A DNA stretch of 49,939 bases from Paulinella micropora (taxonomy: Eukaryota > Cercozoa > Imbricatea > Euglyphida): NCBI GenBank assembly GCA_009731375.1, contig BJOX01000062.1, forward strand, positions 896,510 to 946,448. The letters are read 5' to 3'. The notes under the pieces are model-generated. The model did not search any database. It was not told where the DNA came from and worked only from the letters and a program-made list of their open reading frames with translations. Both the position numbers and the translations under genes were made by a program. This document shows positions 10,735 to 21,078 of this stretch, in pieces. Each line of letters begins with the position of its first letter. Position 1 is the stretch's first letter.

Positions 10735-10895
10735 GACACCGTGATAGCCCAGTGGTCAAGTTCTACCATCTGGGCCCTGTCGCCAGTTCGATTCCCGTCG
10801 GTGCCACCAGTATTTTCATTGAACATACCNNNNNNNNNNTATTATTATGTGGGAGCCCATTGTCGACTGAGGAAACTTGATCCTAACACCATATA
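10735..10895 (+). mobile_element. tRNA-derived SINE, head plus partial body
   Basis: The head has an A box (TAGCCCAGTGG) and a B box (AGTTCGATTCC), the internal RNA polymerase III promoter of tRNA genes. GACACCG and CGGTGCC can pair as an acceptor stem with one mismatch, and the head is followed by CACCAGTATTTTCATTGAAC. The same head recurs at 37548-37621 and its downstream body at 32831-33059. A 10-N gap (10830-10839) cuts the body. ATT repeats follow, as for the other copies. Confidence 0.75.
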
Positions 10896-11196
<301 letters not shown>

Positions 11197-11320
11197 TTGC
11201 TGTGGGTGTAGTACCCGCAGCATGCGACAAAAACACATCATTTATCGCCCAAAACATGTCTGTCAGTAGGTTGTCTGTCTCTGCTACCCTCACTCCATTC
11301 TCTCTCTTCACCTTCACTAC
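11197..11320 (-). repeat. Duplicated gag segment, copy 2
   Basis: Second copy of 9773-9896. It ends CTTCACTAC at the left terminus of element Y. Confidence 0.9.
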
Positions 11321-11394
11321 AGGGACAAAAAAAATCTCGGACGGGGTTAACGATCCCGGACCCCAGATTTTGGTTAAGTTCCGGGATTTTTTTT

Positions 11395-11930
11395 CTTGAA
11401 ACCTAGATCAAAAATCTTGGGATATGATTCAAAATCCCGGACCCAAGATACAAATCTTGGACTCATGATATTCAATCTCTGACACAAAAATCACTAACAC
11501 AAGATAAAATCTTGGACACAGGGAAAAATCTTAGACATAAGAAAAAATCTTGACTCCAAGATTAAAGTCTTGGATCCATGATTTAATCTCGTTTCCGAGA
11601 TTTGGCTAGGCACGTGTCCAGGATTGAACAATCACTGCTCCAAGATCATTGATCTTGAGTCCAAGATTGCTATCTTGGATATATGATAAAACCTTGGAAC
11701 ACAGAAGCAATCTTGAACATATGATAAAACCTTGGAACACAGATTTAATCTTGAATCTTACATTTATTTCATGGACACATGTTAAGAATTGTATTCAAGA
11801 TATTTTTCATGTTTTCAAGATTGAAATCTTGGATCCAAGATTTCAATCATTTCCAAGATCAGTAATCTTGAGTCCAAGATTTAGAAGCATGGACTCATGA
11901 TGTTAATCATGAAATAGAGACGCTACTGAA
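11395..11930. repeat. Left palindromic-word array of element Y
   Basis: Many copies of AATCTTGG, CCAAGATT and variants spaced about 10-25 bp apart. The best is a perfect 30-bp palindrome at 11819-11848 with the core AAATCTTGGATCCAAGATTT. Confidence 0.85.
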
Positions 11931-12152
11931 ACCATGGCTAGTCATGGCAGCTGCAGAGCCTACCTGGCCTACCGTACATAATTTTTATTGTATATAGTAC
12001 TGGTACAGAAGCAAACTTTCCCAGGAATTACTAATCACTAATAGTTTTCTTTTTTTCACTGGTCAAAGATCCTGCATGTACATGCTACAGAAAAGGTTTT
12101 ATTATTTTTAAAAAAATTGTTTTTAGAACTGAGTGTAATAAAAGCGGAAAGA

Positions 12153-12191
<39 letters not shown>

Positions 12192-12526
12192 AAAGAAAGA
12201 AACGAAAGAAACGAAAGAGAAGAAAGAGAAGAAAGAAAAGAAATAGAACAAAAAGAAAAAAATAAAAAAGAATGATACTAGGGGGCACCACTCACCAATT
12301 CTTCCTGGCTGCCTTTTTTGTAAACAGATTTTTGGCCGGACAGCTGCGTGCTTCCTGTTTGTGGGTGCAAAAATTCAAACCGGCCAAGGGAGGGTCGTTG
12401 GTAGGTGTTTGTTCTTGCTATCTTCACCAGGTTGTGTGTCACAGGTACGTCGACATCTCATCCGACTCAAGAACAGGTCAAAACTCAAGTCTTTTCGGCC
12501 AGGAGCTTGTTTTTTTCTTTGTTGAA

Positions 12527-12560
<34 letters not shown>

Positions 12561-12756
12561 CACCCCCTGTCCCATAAATATCATGGTTTGCGGGAACCAG
12601 GAGTTGGGAGCTCATATTGGCAGGGTAGCTAGTCCCAGACTCGATCTTGATGCTGGTATAATTTTTTTTGGAATTCACGTAAATATTTGCGTTAGGGGAC
12701 TGTCCTGAATGCCAAAATTCCTTGTTTTTGTGGCCTATCTTTGCATNNNNNNNNNN
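11931..12756. other. Interior of element Y, left part
   Basis: Unique and low-complexity sequence: a GA/GAAA tract (12143-12262), a T tract (12530-12560) and a 10-N gap (12747-12756). The part 12587-12690 resembles 36499-36680, sharing GGGAACCAGGAG, GCTCATATTG and GCGTTAGGG in order, so it may be a copy of a dispersed repeat. No gene. Confidence 0.4.
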
Positions 12757-12940
12757 CCCTCATACTTTGTAATCCTTCCCTTCTTTTCTCTCTTTTCTCT
12801 CTTTCTTCCTCTCTTTTCTCTCTTTTCTCTCTTTTCTCCCTTTTCTTTCTTCTTTATTTTCTTTCTTTTTTCTTTTTTATTTTCTTCTCTTTCTTCTCTT
12901 TCTTCTCTTTCTTCTCTTTCTTTCTTTCTTTCGATCTCTC

Positions 12941-12973
<33 letters not shown>

Positions 12974-13155
12974 TCTTTCCTTTTTTCTCTTTTCTTTCCG
13001 CCTTTTTTTCTTTTCTCTTTTCTTTTTCTCTTTCTCTTGCCCTTACACTTGGTAATCCTTCTATCTTTTCCTTCTTTCTTCTTTTCTTTTCTTTGTTCTT
13101 TTCTTTTCTTTCTTTTCTTTCCTTTTTTTTCCTCTTTTTTTTATCCTTCTCGTAT

Positions 13156-13234
<79 letters not shown>

Positions 13235-13840
13235 AAGTCTCTCTCTGTCTCGTCTTCTTGCTTGCTTCTTTGAATTTCAGAACTCTTTTCGTTCCATTCG
13301 TTTTCTCTTTTTTGTTCTCTTTCTTTTGTCTTTCTTTCTTTCTTTCTTTTGCCCTCGTACTTTGTAGTCCTTCCTTTCTTTCTTTCGTTTCTCTCTTTTC
13401 TTTCTTTCTTCCTCTCTTTTCTCTTTTCTCTCTTTTCTTTTTTATTTTCTTTCTTTTGTGCTATTTCTTCTCTTTGTTCTCTTTCGTTTCTTTTTTTCTT
13501 TCTTTCGATCTCTCTCTCTCTCTCTCTCTTTCTTTCCTTTCCTTTCTTTTTTCTCTTTGCTTTCCACCTTTTTTCTTTTCTCTTTTCTTTTTCTCTTTCC
13601 CACACTTGGTAATCCTTCTCTCTTTTTTTTTCTTTGTCTTTTCTCTCCTTTCTCTCTCTCTCTCTCTCTTTCTTGGATTTCTTCAAGTTCTTTCCTTTCT
13701 TTTTTTTTCCGCCTTTTTTTCTTTTCTCTTGCCCTTACACTTGGTTATCCTTCCTATCTCTCTTTTTTTTTCTTTTTTACTTTCTTTTCTTTCTCTCTGC
13801 CTCTCTGCCTGTCCTTTTCGTTTCTTTCTTTTCTCTCCTG
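12757..13840. repeat. Poly-pyrimidine tract with ~0.13-0.3-kb repeat units
   Basis: About 1.1 kb of almost pure C/T on the plus strand. The spacer CACTTGGTAATCCTTC or a close variant recurs at about 12762, 13045, 13358, 13603 and 13738, dividing the tract into units. Confidence 0.85.
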
Positions 13841-13934
13841 TTGAAAATCAAGTTTGACATTAAATTAAATAAACCGGATATTTACTTTAATACGTAGTGG
13901 CCGGGACTTCATGGGGGCCGGGATAATAAGGGTA

Positions 13935-14505
13935 GGTATGAGAATAAAGATTAAAACCCGGGATTTATAATCACAAAATCATGATTAAAATCTTGGGTAA
14001 AATTTAAAACTCGTGATTTTAAATCTAGAGTCCATGATTACAAATCCTGATACCAAGATTTGAAATCTTGATTTAAGAAAATAATCTTGGAAACGTGATT
14101 TAAATCTTGGAAACAAGGCGTAAAATCTTGGGAACCTTTAGTTTCTTAAGTCTCTTAAGTCACTATCCAGTGATTAAAAATCATGATTACAAGATTTTTT
14201 ATCCTGATTCCGTGAAACAATTTATTAAAGCTATGATTTTAAATCTTGGTATCAAGATAAATTATCTTGGCTTCAAGATTTTGAAATCTTGATATCAAGA
14301 TCAAAATCTCTGGAACGCGATTTTTAATCTTGGAATGACAATCTAGGACCCAAGATTTTAAATCACAGGTCCGAGATTTTTATCACGGGTTCAAGATTGC
14401 AATCACAGTCCAAGATCATAAATCACGGGTCCGACCCATTTTCCAGGAGATAAGTTTAATGGGTGCCTTCCGGAATTTTTAGAGTGTTTTCCAAGATTTG
14501 AAGGT
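13935..14505. repeat. Right palindromic-word array of element Y
   Basis: Repeats of AATCTTGG, CAAGATT and AAATCATGATT-type words, mirroring the left array. Confidence 0.85.
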
Positions 14506-14532
14506 CGTCCGAGATTTTTTTTGTCCCGGTAG

Positions 14533-16344
14533 CTTCACTACATCGCCTGTCTCCTCATCCATGATGCACGTCTGCAGCGACTCAGCTAGCCTTCGTATAT
14601 CCTCAAAGTTAATCACTCTGCCACTGTGTCCCCTCTTTTTACTGCTCCCCTCCGTAGTTGTGCTTTGTTGACGCGTGGAGTTGTGCAAGTTGTGCTGTGG
14701 AGTGGGTGTTGTTTGTGTCTCCTGTCTATTCGCGTCTATTCTATCTACTGGGGACGGACCTTTTGAGGTTTGCGACGGGGGCCATGCCTTACCTTCAGCT
14801 CTTGTCCCCTGTCGCACAGACACTATGCTTGCAGCTTCAATCTCTGCCTTAACCTCCCCGGCCCGCGCTTGAAAATCTGGCATATCAGCACAGTCAGCCA
14901 TTAACTTTTCTTCTCGCGGGTTTTCCGGTTTGATGACTGACTCGGGTTTTTGAGCGGGAATTACCTTGTCCTTTTGTCCGGGTATTGCCGAGTCTTTTTG
15001 CGAAAGTTGCTGTGCTCTCGCCCCCTTGCTCTCCCTCTCTCTCTCTCTCTCTCTTCAATCTTTTCATCATCTCTTCACTTGGGTACTCTTTGGTGGGGGG
15101 TGGGCGGCATGATGGGGGTTGTTCCAGATCGAGTTGTGGGAATTGTGGGTCCTGCTTGCAGTGATACCCACACAGACTGGCATACTGCAACCTCTTGCTC
15201 ATACTGCCTGCCTTACCTATGCTCCCACTTTCACCATATTTCACACCACGCCGCTTTCCCTTTGAGTTCTTCCATTGGATTGTGTTTCGTTTGGGATTGG
15301 GTGTTTGTTTGGTAGGGGTGATTGTCTGTGGTGTCTTGTGTTTGTTTGTCTCTTTCGTTTGGAGGAGAGATTGAGGTGTCGGTTTCGGTTTCGTCTGTTT
15401 CTCTTTCTTAGAGGGTTGCGAGGAGGTTTCTCGCACGAGACTCTCGTGCTGTGGAGGGGTTCGGTTGGGAGGGGTTGTAGACGAGGGGTTGAGGCGTTGA
15501 TCACTAGTGAGAGTGGATGGTGAGGGGTTGGATGGGGAAGTGCCTCCAAGCGAGTAGCGAGTCTGGGAGCTGCTAGACATTCTAACCCCCCCTTCACGGA
15601 CTCTTTCGGGTTTTTCAGTGTCGTTATCTTTTTGCTCCTCTGTTCTTCTGAACTGTCGTCCTCTTCTGTGTTGTTGTTTTCCCCCTCTTCTCCTTCGTTT
15701 TCCTCACCCTTCTCACCTCTTAAGAGTCACCCCTTTATCCTTTTTCTTACGAAACTTACTACCTTTGCTTTGGGTTTCTATCTTGGAGGGGCGGTGTTGT
15801 GGGGTTTATGGGTGCGACGGGAGCTGTTAGATTTAGCGAGCTTAGGGCAAAAGCGTGTAGTGTGACCAGTCTCGCTGCAGTTATAACAAACTGCAGTGAG
15901 CCACCATTCCTTTCGTTCTGTCACTGCCCCATCATGCTTGCGCCGGGGCCGGGCCGTGTTCACCTTTTTGTTTGTACTTGTTCTTCCCATTCTTCCTTCC
16001 CTACTCTTCTTCCTCTCCTGCTAGCAATAAAGCTGCTCCTTCTCCATCTGCTCTATTACTATTCTTTCCTTTCTCATACTTCTTCTGTCTGTTGGTTGCC
16101 TCCCAAAGCACGTAAAACTCTCTAGCTGCCTCAACTATGTCGTTGTGCTTGGGTCGTATGGCTGGTGCCATACGATAGTGATCAGCAAAGTATTTAGCAC
16201 CATAGGCTGGGTGCGTACTCAGCTTCTCTAGCAACCGGTTTGTTGATTCGTCTTCTTCAAACTTCTCTCCTCTTAGCTTTTCTAGCCACTCTTTCTTCAG
16301 TAGGTACCTGGTGAGCCAGGCGTCTACTCTTCGTTCTTCCTAGG

Positions 16345-16379
<35 letters not shown>

Positions 16380-16402
16380 CTTCTTTTCTTCCAGATATCT
16401 TG
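14533..16402 (-). pseudogene. Copia gag, central part with CCHC zinc knuckle
   Basis: Minus-strand reading from 16402 down: the duplicated segment, LSTHPAYGAKYFADHYRMAP with REFYVLWEATNRQKKYEKG, then after a frame change the knuckle CYNCSETGHTTRFC (CX2CX4HX4C, 15847-15888), and long Ser/Thr/Pro/Lys-rich sequence to 14894. A final piece (14533-14901) ends TGDVVK at element Y. Several frames are used, so it is decayed. The zinc knuckle would bind RNA in a working gag. Confidence 0.75.
16286..16402 (-). repeat. Duplicated gag segment at the gypsy insertion, copy 1
   Basis: 117 bp matching 19913-20014, apart from the length of a CT microsatellite and a few bases. It ends CCAGATATCTTG at the gypsy LTR. 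Confidence 0.9.
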
Positions 16403-16620
16403 TGTACTATCCCCAACGATAGCTCAATGGAAGAGTAAGTCGGTAATATAACCAAACACAGTCCTCAAAAAAGAGAATGATGTCTCGTTATATTAGCTCA
16501 GTGACGCAAAGACAAAAAGCCGCCAAAAGACCAGGATCAAATTGGCATTTCAGACGTGTCCGGCCAGACGAAATCTATAAATAAGTTTTTTACCTGATAA
16601 TTCGGGGGGTGATGTCCACA
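16403..16620 (-). repeat. Candidate 3' LTR of the gypsy element
   Basis: In element orientation it starts TGTGGACATCACCC and ends GATAGTACA, giving TGT...ACA ends. The purine tract CTGGGAGGGGGTAC (complement of 16621-16634) lies just before it, as a polypurine tract should. There is no second LTR to confirm the limits. Confidence 0.5.
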
Positions 16621-16634
16621 GTACCCCCTCCCAG

Positions 16635-17438
16635 TTTTTTATGGCGGAACTTCGTTTCCGACATAATACGCTTTGAACTGATTTCTTTTCTGACTAAGAT
16701 TCGTTTAGAGTTATGTATGAAGATACATCAACCCACGAATTAGCCGTTATAAAACAACAATGATACTTGCCCCGGTACCAATCGTAGAAAAACTCTAGCA
16801 CATTCAGTATCTATATTAAAATCTTCCTCTTTCTTCTGTCGATAAGATATTTGTGCAGTATGTCCAAGTATAATGTTTTATGGTTGAGTAATAATGTAAT
16901 GTCACCATTTCCATATATATGTAATAACCGGTCGTCGGTTTCCATAAATACATTTACTTTTTGTGAAGACATACCCTTGTATAAATCGGTATCATTTAAT
17001 ATAGTGTCAGGTGATCAAGTCTGACGACTATATCCGAAGTTGGGTTGAGTGCGCCCTAACCTTGCGATATGCCGATACAAGTAGAGATCGATGGAATCCA
17101 GTGTAGCAGTTCATGTTATTAATATATCAGTTCTTGATTAGACTGTAGAGTCTTTAATGACATCATTCTGGTACTAATCCGGGTCGTATCCAGGAAACAC
17201 CATCGCTCACTCAAATAGCGATCCCGTAACGGTGCTGTTTCGTGGCCGTCTCGTCTGTCTCTGCCGAAGCAAGAGAATAGAATGCCTATTTTTTGTCAGC
17301 TGTGTCTTGTTAATCTCTAGAAGAATGAATGCTGTAGTAGCTTTAATATCTAAGTAAGGTTGTCTGGACGATATTGGATCAATGCTATGTTCGCAATCGA
17401 TCAGGTCCACAATACTTCTAGAGAACAAAAAATACTTA
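16635..17438 (-). other. Gypsy 3' non-coding region
   Basis: About 800 bp of AT-rich sequence with no supported frame between the polyprotein stop and the candidate polypurine tract. Confidence 0.4.
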
Positions 17439-19171
17439 CTATAGACGCCGTTTACGCGCGCGGACTCCTTTACCTGGTGGAGGACCTCCAACCAAAGTTA
17501 AGTCTAAGGTAGACTGTTCGAGGACGTCCCAAATTTTGTGAGGGATTGCGCCTTGTGCCAAGTCAAAAGGAATGTCTAGCACTCCTCGTGGTAGTGCTTG
17601 TATGGTCCACGCGGTATGATCTTTATCTGTGGGAGATATGGTATCATCCCATGTCTCAAGTTTCTTGGCGTCTTTATATACTGGAAGGCATTGTCTTACT
17701 TTAGGATCTTCCACTTGATCCAGACTCCTCCAGAAATGTAAGACTGGTTGAATGGTTTGTGCCGCAGTCGAAATTTCGATCGTGTATGGCGTTTGTGAGG
17801 TACTGCCATGACTCTCATAAGATATAAATCTGAGAGCGTGTCATCGGCTACGTGTTGGGCCGCAGGCCTCACCAAGTAAAAAGCGTCTTTGGCCCATGAA
17901 ATATGTCCAATCGCATCTCCTTCTTTCCAACTGGGGTGAACGAGAGTGTCATTGCCCTCGCGAGGGTCTTGATCTCCGTCATCGCTCCCCTCTTGATGGA
18001 CTCCTTGCGAACGTGCCGTCCTTATCGCCTTTCTCGGTCGGTCGTAGATAAGGTCATTTTGCGCTCTCCTTATTTGCGCCTCCGTGAACTTTCCTTCCGG
18101 CACGTTCGACTCCACCCTTTTGCGGGTCTGAGTCCCCGCCGCACTTTTGCGGTCGGTGGCCCGCTTGTTCTCCAGCTCAGCCTCCTCCTTCTCCGCAATT
18201 GGTGCCCTGTAGGCATCCCGTTCCGAGATATCCTCCTGACGGATTGGTGGGACCTCTTTAAAGTCAGCCTCCATCCGTTTGAGTGCTTGATCAACGGACT
18301 CATCTTCAAGTAGGAAGGGATCATACTTAATCAGCCTTCGTACATTGACTATTTGAACTTTTCCTCTGCCCCTGATTTTATAATTCAAAGGCCCCATCTG
18401 TTCCATGATCTGGTATGGTCCTTTCCAGTGGATGAACAGCTTCGAGCTGACTCCCTGAGGAACCTGAGGATGATACAGTAGTACAATATCCCCGACCTGA
18501 AATCTGACGTGATCCAGGTGTGCCTGCCTGACACCTTCAGCATCAGTCTTCCTGCGCTCCTCCTCCCTATGCGCCTGTACTATTTGCTCCGCCTCCATCT
18601 TCGCCCGAAGTCTCACCCCAAACAGCTCATCCTGATCTGCCCATGAATCTTTTGGGTGCAGCAGTGAGGCTGGGATGGCGGGCTCACGCCCATATACCAA
18701 TTGGTATGGCGAGACGGAACCTTTTGAACCACCTAACGCTGTAGAGGGTAGGCAATTCATAGCAAAGGCAAACGAGGATGCTGCCTCCACCCATGCCTTT
18801 TGGTTCTCCTTCTTCATACAATACATCTTCAGCGCGGCCTTGAGGGGTCTATGCACCCGCTCTATCTTGCCGTTCGCTCTGGGGTTATAGGCGGTGACAT
18901 ATTGCCATTTCATGCCGTAATATGCAGATAGCTTGTCGATGACTTCATTATTAAAGTCAGAGCCTCGATCTGAGCATATTTTTCTCGGCACCCCAATCTG
19001 TGAGATGATCCTGTCAATCAACGCCTTCGCTGTTGTTTCTCCCGTAACGTCTTTGACTGGGACCACCCATACATAGTTGGTGACTCTGTCTATGGCCGTT
19101 AGAAGGTATCTGTAACCTTCCGTCGTGACCGGGAAAGGTCCTACATGATCAGTGTGTAAGAACTCGAACAT
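17439..19171 (-). pseudogene. Gypsy integrase catalytic core, GPY/F domain and long C-terminal tail
   Basis: Core landmarks: HTDHVGPFPV (first Asp), CSDRGSDFNNEVIDKL (second Asp) and NPRANGKIERVHRPLK (Glu). Exactly 35 residues separate the second Asp and the Glu, the DD35E spacing of active integrases. GDIVLLYHPQVPQG and IHWKGPYQIMEQM form the GPY/F domain typical of Ty3/gypsy. About 200 further charged residues follow. A frameshift near 17735 moves the last ~90 residues (SLDQVEDPKVRQCLPVY...) to another frame, ending at 17439. No chromodomain is recognised. Confidence 0.88.
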
Positions 19172-19912
19172 TCCTAAGTGTAAAAGGAAAAGTCCCGATC
19201 AGGCCAAAATTCGCCTTCAATGGTGCTTTGGATGTCTTGCATGGGATGCATGCATTGACCTGTTCATCAATATTCTCCTTCATCTTCTTCCACCAGAATC
19301 GTCTCGAAATGAACATATGCGTTCTTTGTCGGCCCGGTTGCGCCAGTAGTGGGCAGTTATGAGCAGCGACAAAAATGATGTGTCTGAGTTTCTCAGGAAC
19401 CCAGAGAGTCCATTTGTCTGGTTGTGATGCATAGCGCCCGTGTTGGCCTTTGTACCACAAGAGACCGTCTCTCCACCCCATCTCCTTCTGTTGCTCCTTA
19501 ATCTCCTTCGTCATTTTCAGCTCGTTCGGGTTCTTGTATAGCTGTATTAGCTCTTTGAACTCCGGATCGAGAGCCTGTTGCTGTCTCCATGCAGTGGGTG
19601 AGGCTATGTGGATAGTCCCATCCTCTAGCTGCACTCCTATCCTCTCAGGGTTTTCGTCTAACTCCTCCTTGTTCTCCTGCGGGGGTTCCGCATATGCTTC
19701 TTGCTTAATCTCTTCTTGTTTTATCTCCGCCTTCGTATTCTCATATGCTTCATAGGACCACTCAGCATCCTCGAGGACATGTGCTGTACAACATATCCCA
19801 TGATTCGGACCTTGCGGGCTATGACGTAGACCCGATCGGTTATATCGGACCCCTCTCGCCATCTGCATCGACTCGATATGATGCACTTCGTATGTGCAGT
19901 CTGGGGATAGAT
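19149..19912 (-). pseudogene. Gypsy RNase H end and integrase zinc domain
   Basis: Contains DGLLWYKGQHGRYA, the strand before the HHCC domain, then HNCPLLAQPGRQRTH and CIPCKTSKAP, the His and Cys pairs of the integrase zinc finger. A frameshift near 19160 separates it from the catalytic core. The N-terminal end breaks off inside what should be RNase H, at the junction with gag. Confidence 0.8.
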
Positions 19913-20014
19913 CCACTCTTTCTTCAGTAGGTACCTGGTGAGCCAGGCGTCTTCGTCTTCGTTCTTCCTAGGAGCTCTCTCTCTCTCTGAACTTCTTTTC
20001 TTCCAGATATCTTG
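19913..20014 (-). repeat. Duplicated gag segment at the gypsy insertion, copy 2
   Basis: Second copy of 16286-16402. Here gag continues past CCAGATATCTTG into CTGCTCCGG, so this copy represents the empty site. Confidence 0.9.
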
Positions 20015-20700
20015 CTGCTCCGGAAATTTGTCAGTATTTTCGCCGCTTGACAATGCCGACTTTATCGAACGGATCTTGAGCATTACGGCTTCTGAGATAT
20101 GCGACGACTTTGTAGTTAGAGAATGCAGTGGTTATGAGTAGCTGAAATAGTTTACATCGCTGCAAATATTTTTGCTCCCTCTTGTACGCTCTCTTCGTCA
20201 CACTGTACATGCTTTTCACTGCTCTCGTTTGTGCTCGTCTCGCTCTTCTCTTTGCTTTTTCCTCCCAAGCTAACTTCTGCTCATTAGTCAATTTCGCATA
20301 CTGCTTCGGCTTCTCTAGTGTTTTCTTCTTTGGGTCTTGTCGTCTTGTGCGTGATGATGCTGACGAGGTTGATGCTTCTGCTTTGTCTTCTTCCTCACTC
20401 TCTTCACTCATGTCTGGTGAATCTTCTTCAGTCGGTTCTCTTGGTTCATCTGCTTCCTCTGCTGCTCTCATACGGCTCAAATCCCATCCGTATTTCTTCA
20501 AGAGTCTTAGCAGCTACCTGATCGAGAAATGCGTCTTTCACCATATCCCCGAGCATTGTACTGATACCGTAAGCATATTCCTCTAGCTGATAGTAAAATC
20601 TTTGAAGATGTTCTGTGACACCGTCATAGACGGGTGCGTGAGATAAGAACTGTTTCTAGTTAGTGTATTGCTGTGATGAACCACTATCCAAACTGCTCAT
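19913..20700 (-). pseudogene. Copia gag, 5' part
   Basis: The likely start ATG is at 20700-20698. Codon 15 is TAG (20658-20656), after which HAPVYDGVTEHLQRFYYQLE continues in frame. A frameshift near 20480 leads into an acidic Ser/Glu stretch and a basic helix (KLAWEEKAKRRARRAQTRAV), and another near 20060 leads to the duplicated segment. No knuckle is present in this part. Confidence 0.65.
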
Positions 20701-20901
20701 GACCAATGATTAGATATAAACCTGTCACTCACTGACCCTACCCTACCTTTCACTTGCGGTTTGCCGGGAGACTTCGTTAAAAGCCAGGTTGCTCACAGCC
20801 ACTTTAACCCGAAGACATAAACCGGCAGAGCTGAACTGCAAGAGAGCTAACTAGTCCAAATGCGTGACTAACAGTAACTGACGCGAAATAATATGGTCCG
20901 G
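20701..20901 (-). other. Copia leader between 5' LTR and gag
   Basis: Non-coding. In element orientation the LTR end ...CCATTGTGCA is followed by CCGGACCATATTATTTCGCG, where a primer-binding site should be. I do not recognise the matching tRNA. Confidence 0.4.
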
Positions 20902-21078
20902 TGCACAATGGTAAAAACGTAACGTGCACAATTGACTTGGGTCGGATTACCAGGTGGCATTCAAAGTTACTGTTACTACTAACTTGAATTATGACTTAAT
21001 AAAATGTTACCGCACATAGAAATCAATCATAATTACGCCGGACTCAAATAGTAATTCGAAGTTGCCGCCTGTCCAACG
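20902..21078 (-). repeat. Copia 5' LTR, conserved end
   Basis: Matches 4419-4564, with small insertions relative to it. Past 21078 the two diverge completely. Confidence 0.65.

Larger units (their letters stand above)
11317..14532. mobile_element. Element Y: non-coding transposon with terminal inverted repeats inside gag
   Basis: The left end CTAC-A-GGGACAAAAAAAATCTCGG(ACG) (11317-11343) and the right end (14506-14532) are inverted copies with one mismatch over 27 bp. The flanks repeat CTTCA (11312-11316, 14533-14537); if CTAC is counted as flank the direct repeat is CTTCACTAC, 9 bp. Removing the element with one flank copy leaves the gag frame continuous on the minus strand (...DVVK-VKREN...). 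Both inner ends (11395-11930 and 13935-14500) are arrays of the palindromic word AATCTTGG/CCAAGATT. The centre is poly-pyrimidine. No transposase gene is seen, so it is non-autonomous or gutted. The TSD would fit a MULE-like 9 bp or another cut-and-paste superfamily at 5 bp. Confidence 0.75.
16403..19912 (-). mobile_element. 5'-truncated Ty3/gypsy element
   Basis: Holds only the end of RNase H, the integrase and the 3' end. Gag, protease and RT are missing. The 3' end is at 16403 next to one copy of the duplicated gag segment; the truncated end is at 19912 next to the other. Confidence 0.8.

Noticed and set aside
10735-10829. Functional tRNA gene
   Set aside because: It has A and B boxes and a near-complete acceptor stem, but the T-stem pairs poorly, the same head recurs at 37548, and a SINE body follows.
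16403-16480. tRNA-like gene (ATAGCTCAATGGAAGAG resembles an A box)
   Set aside because: There is no good B box at the right distance, and it lies inside the candidate gypsy LTR.
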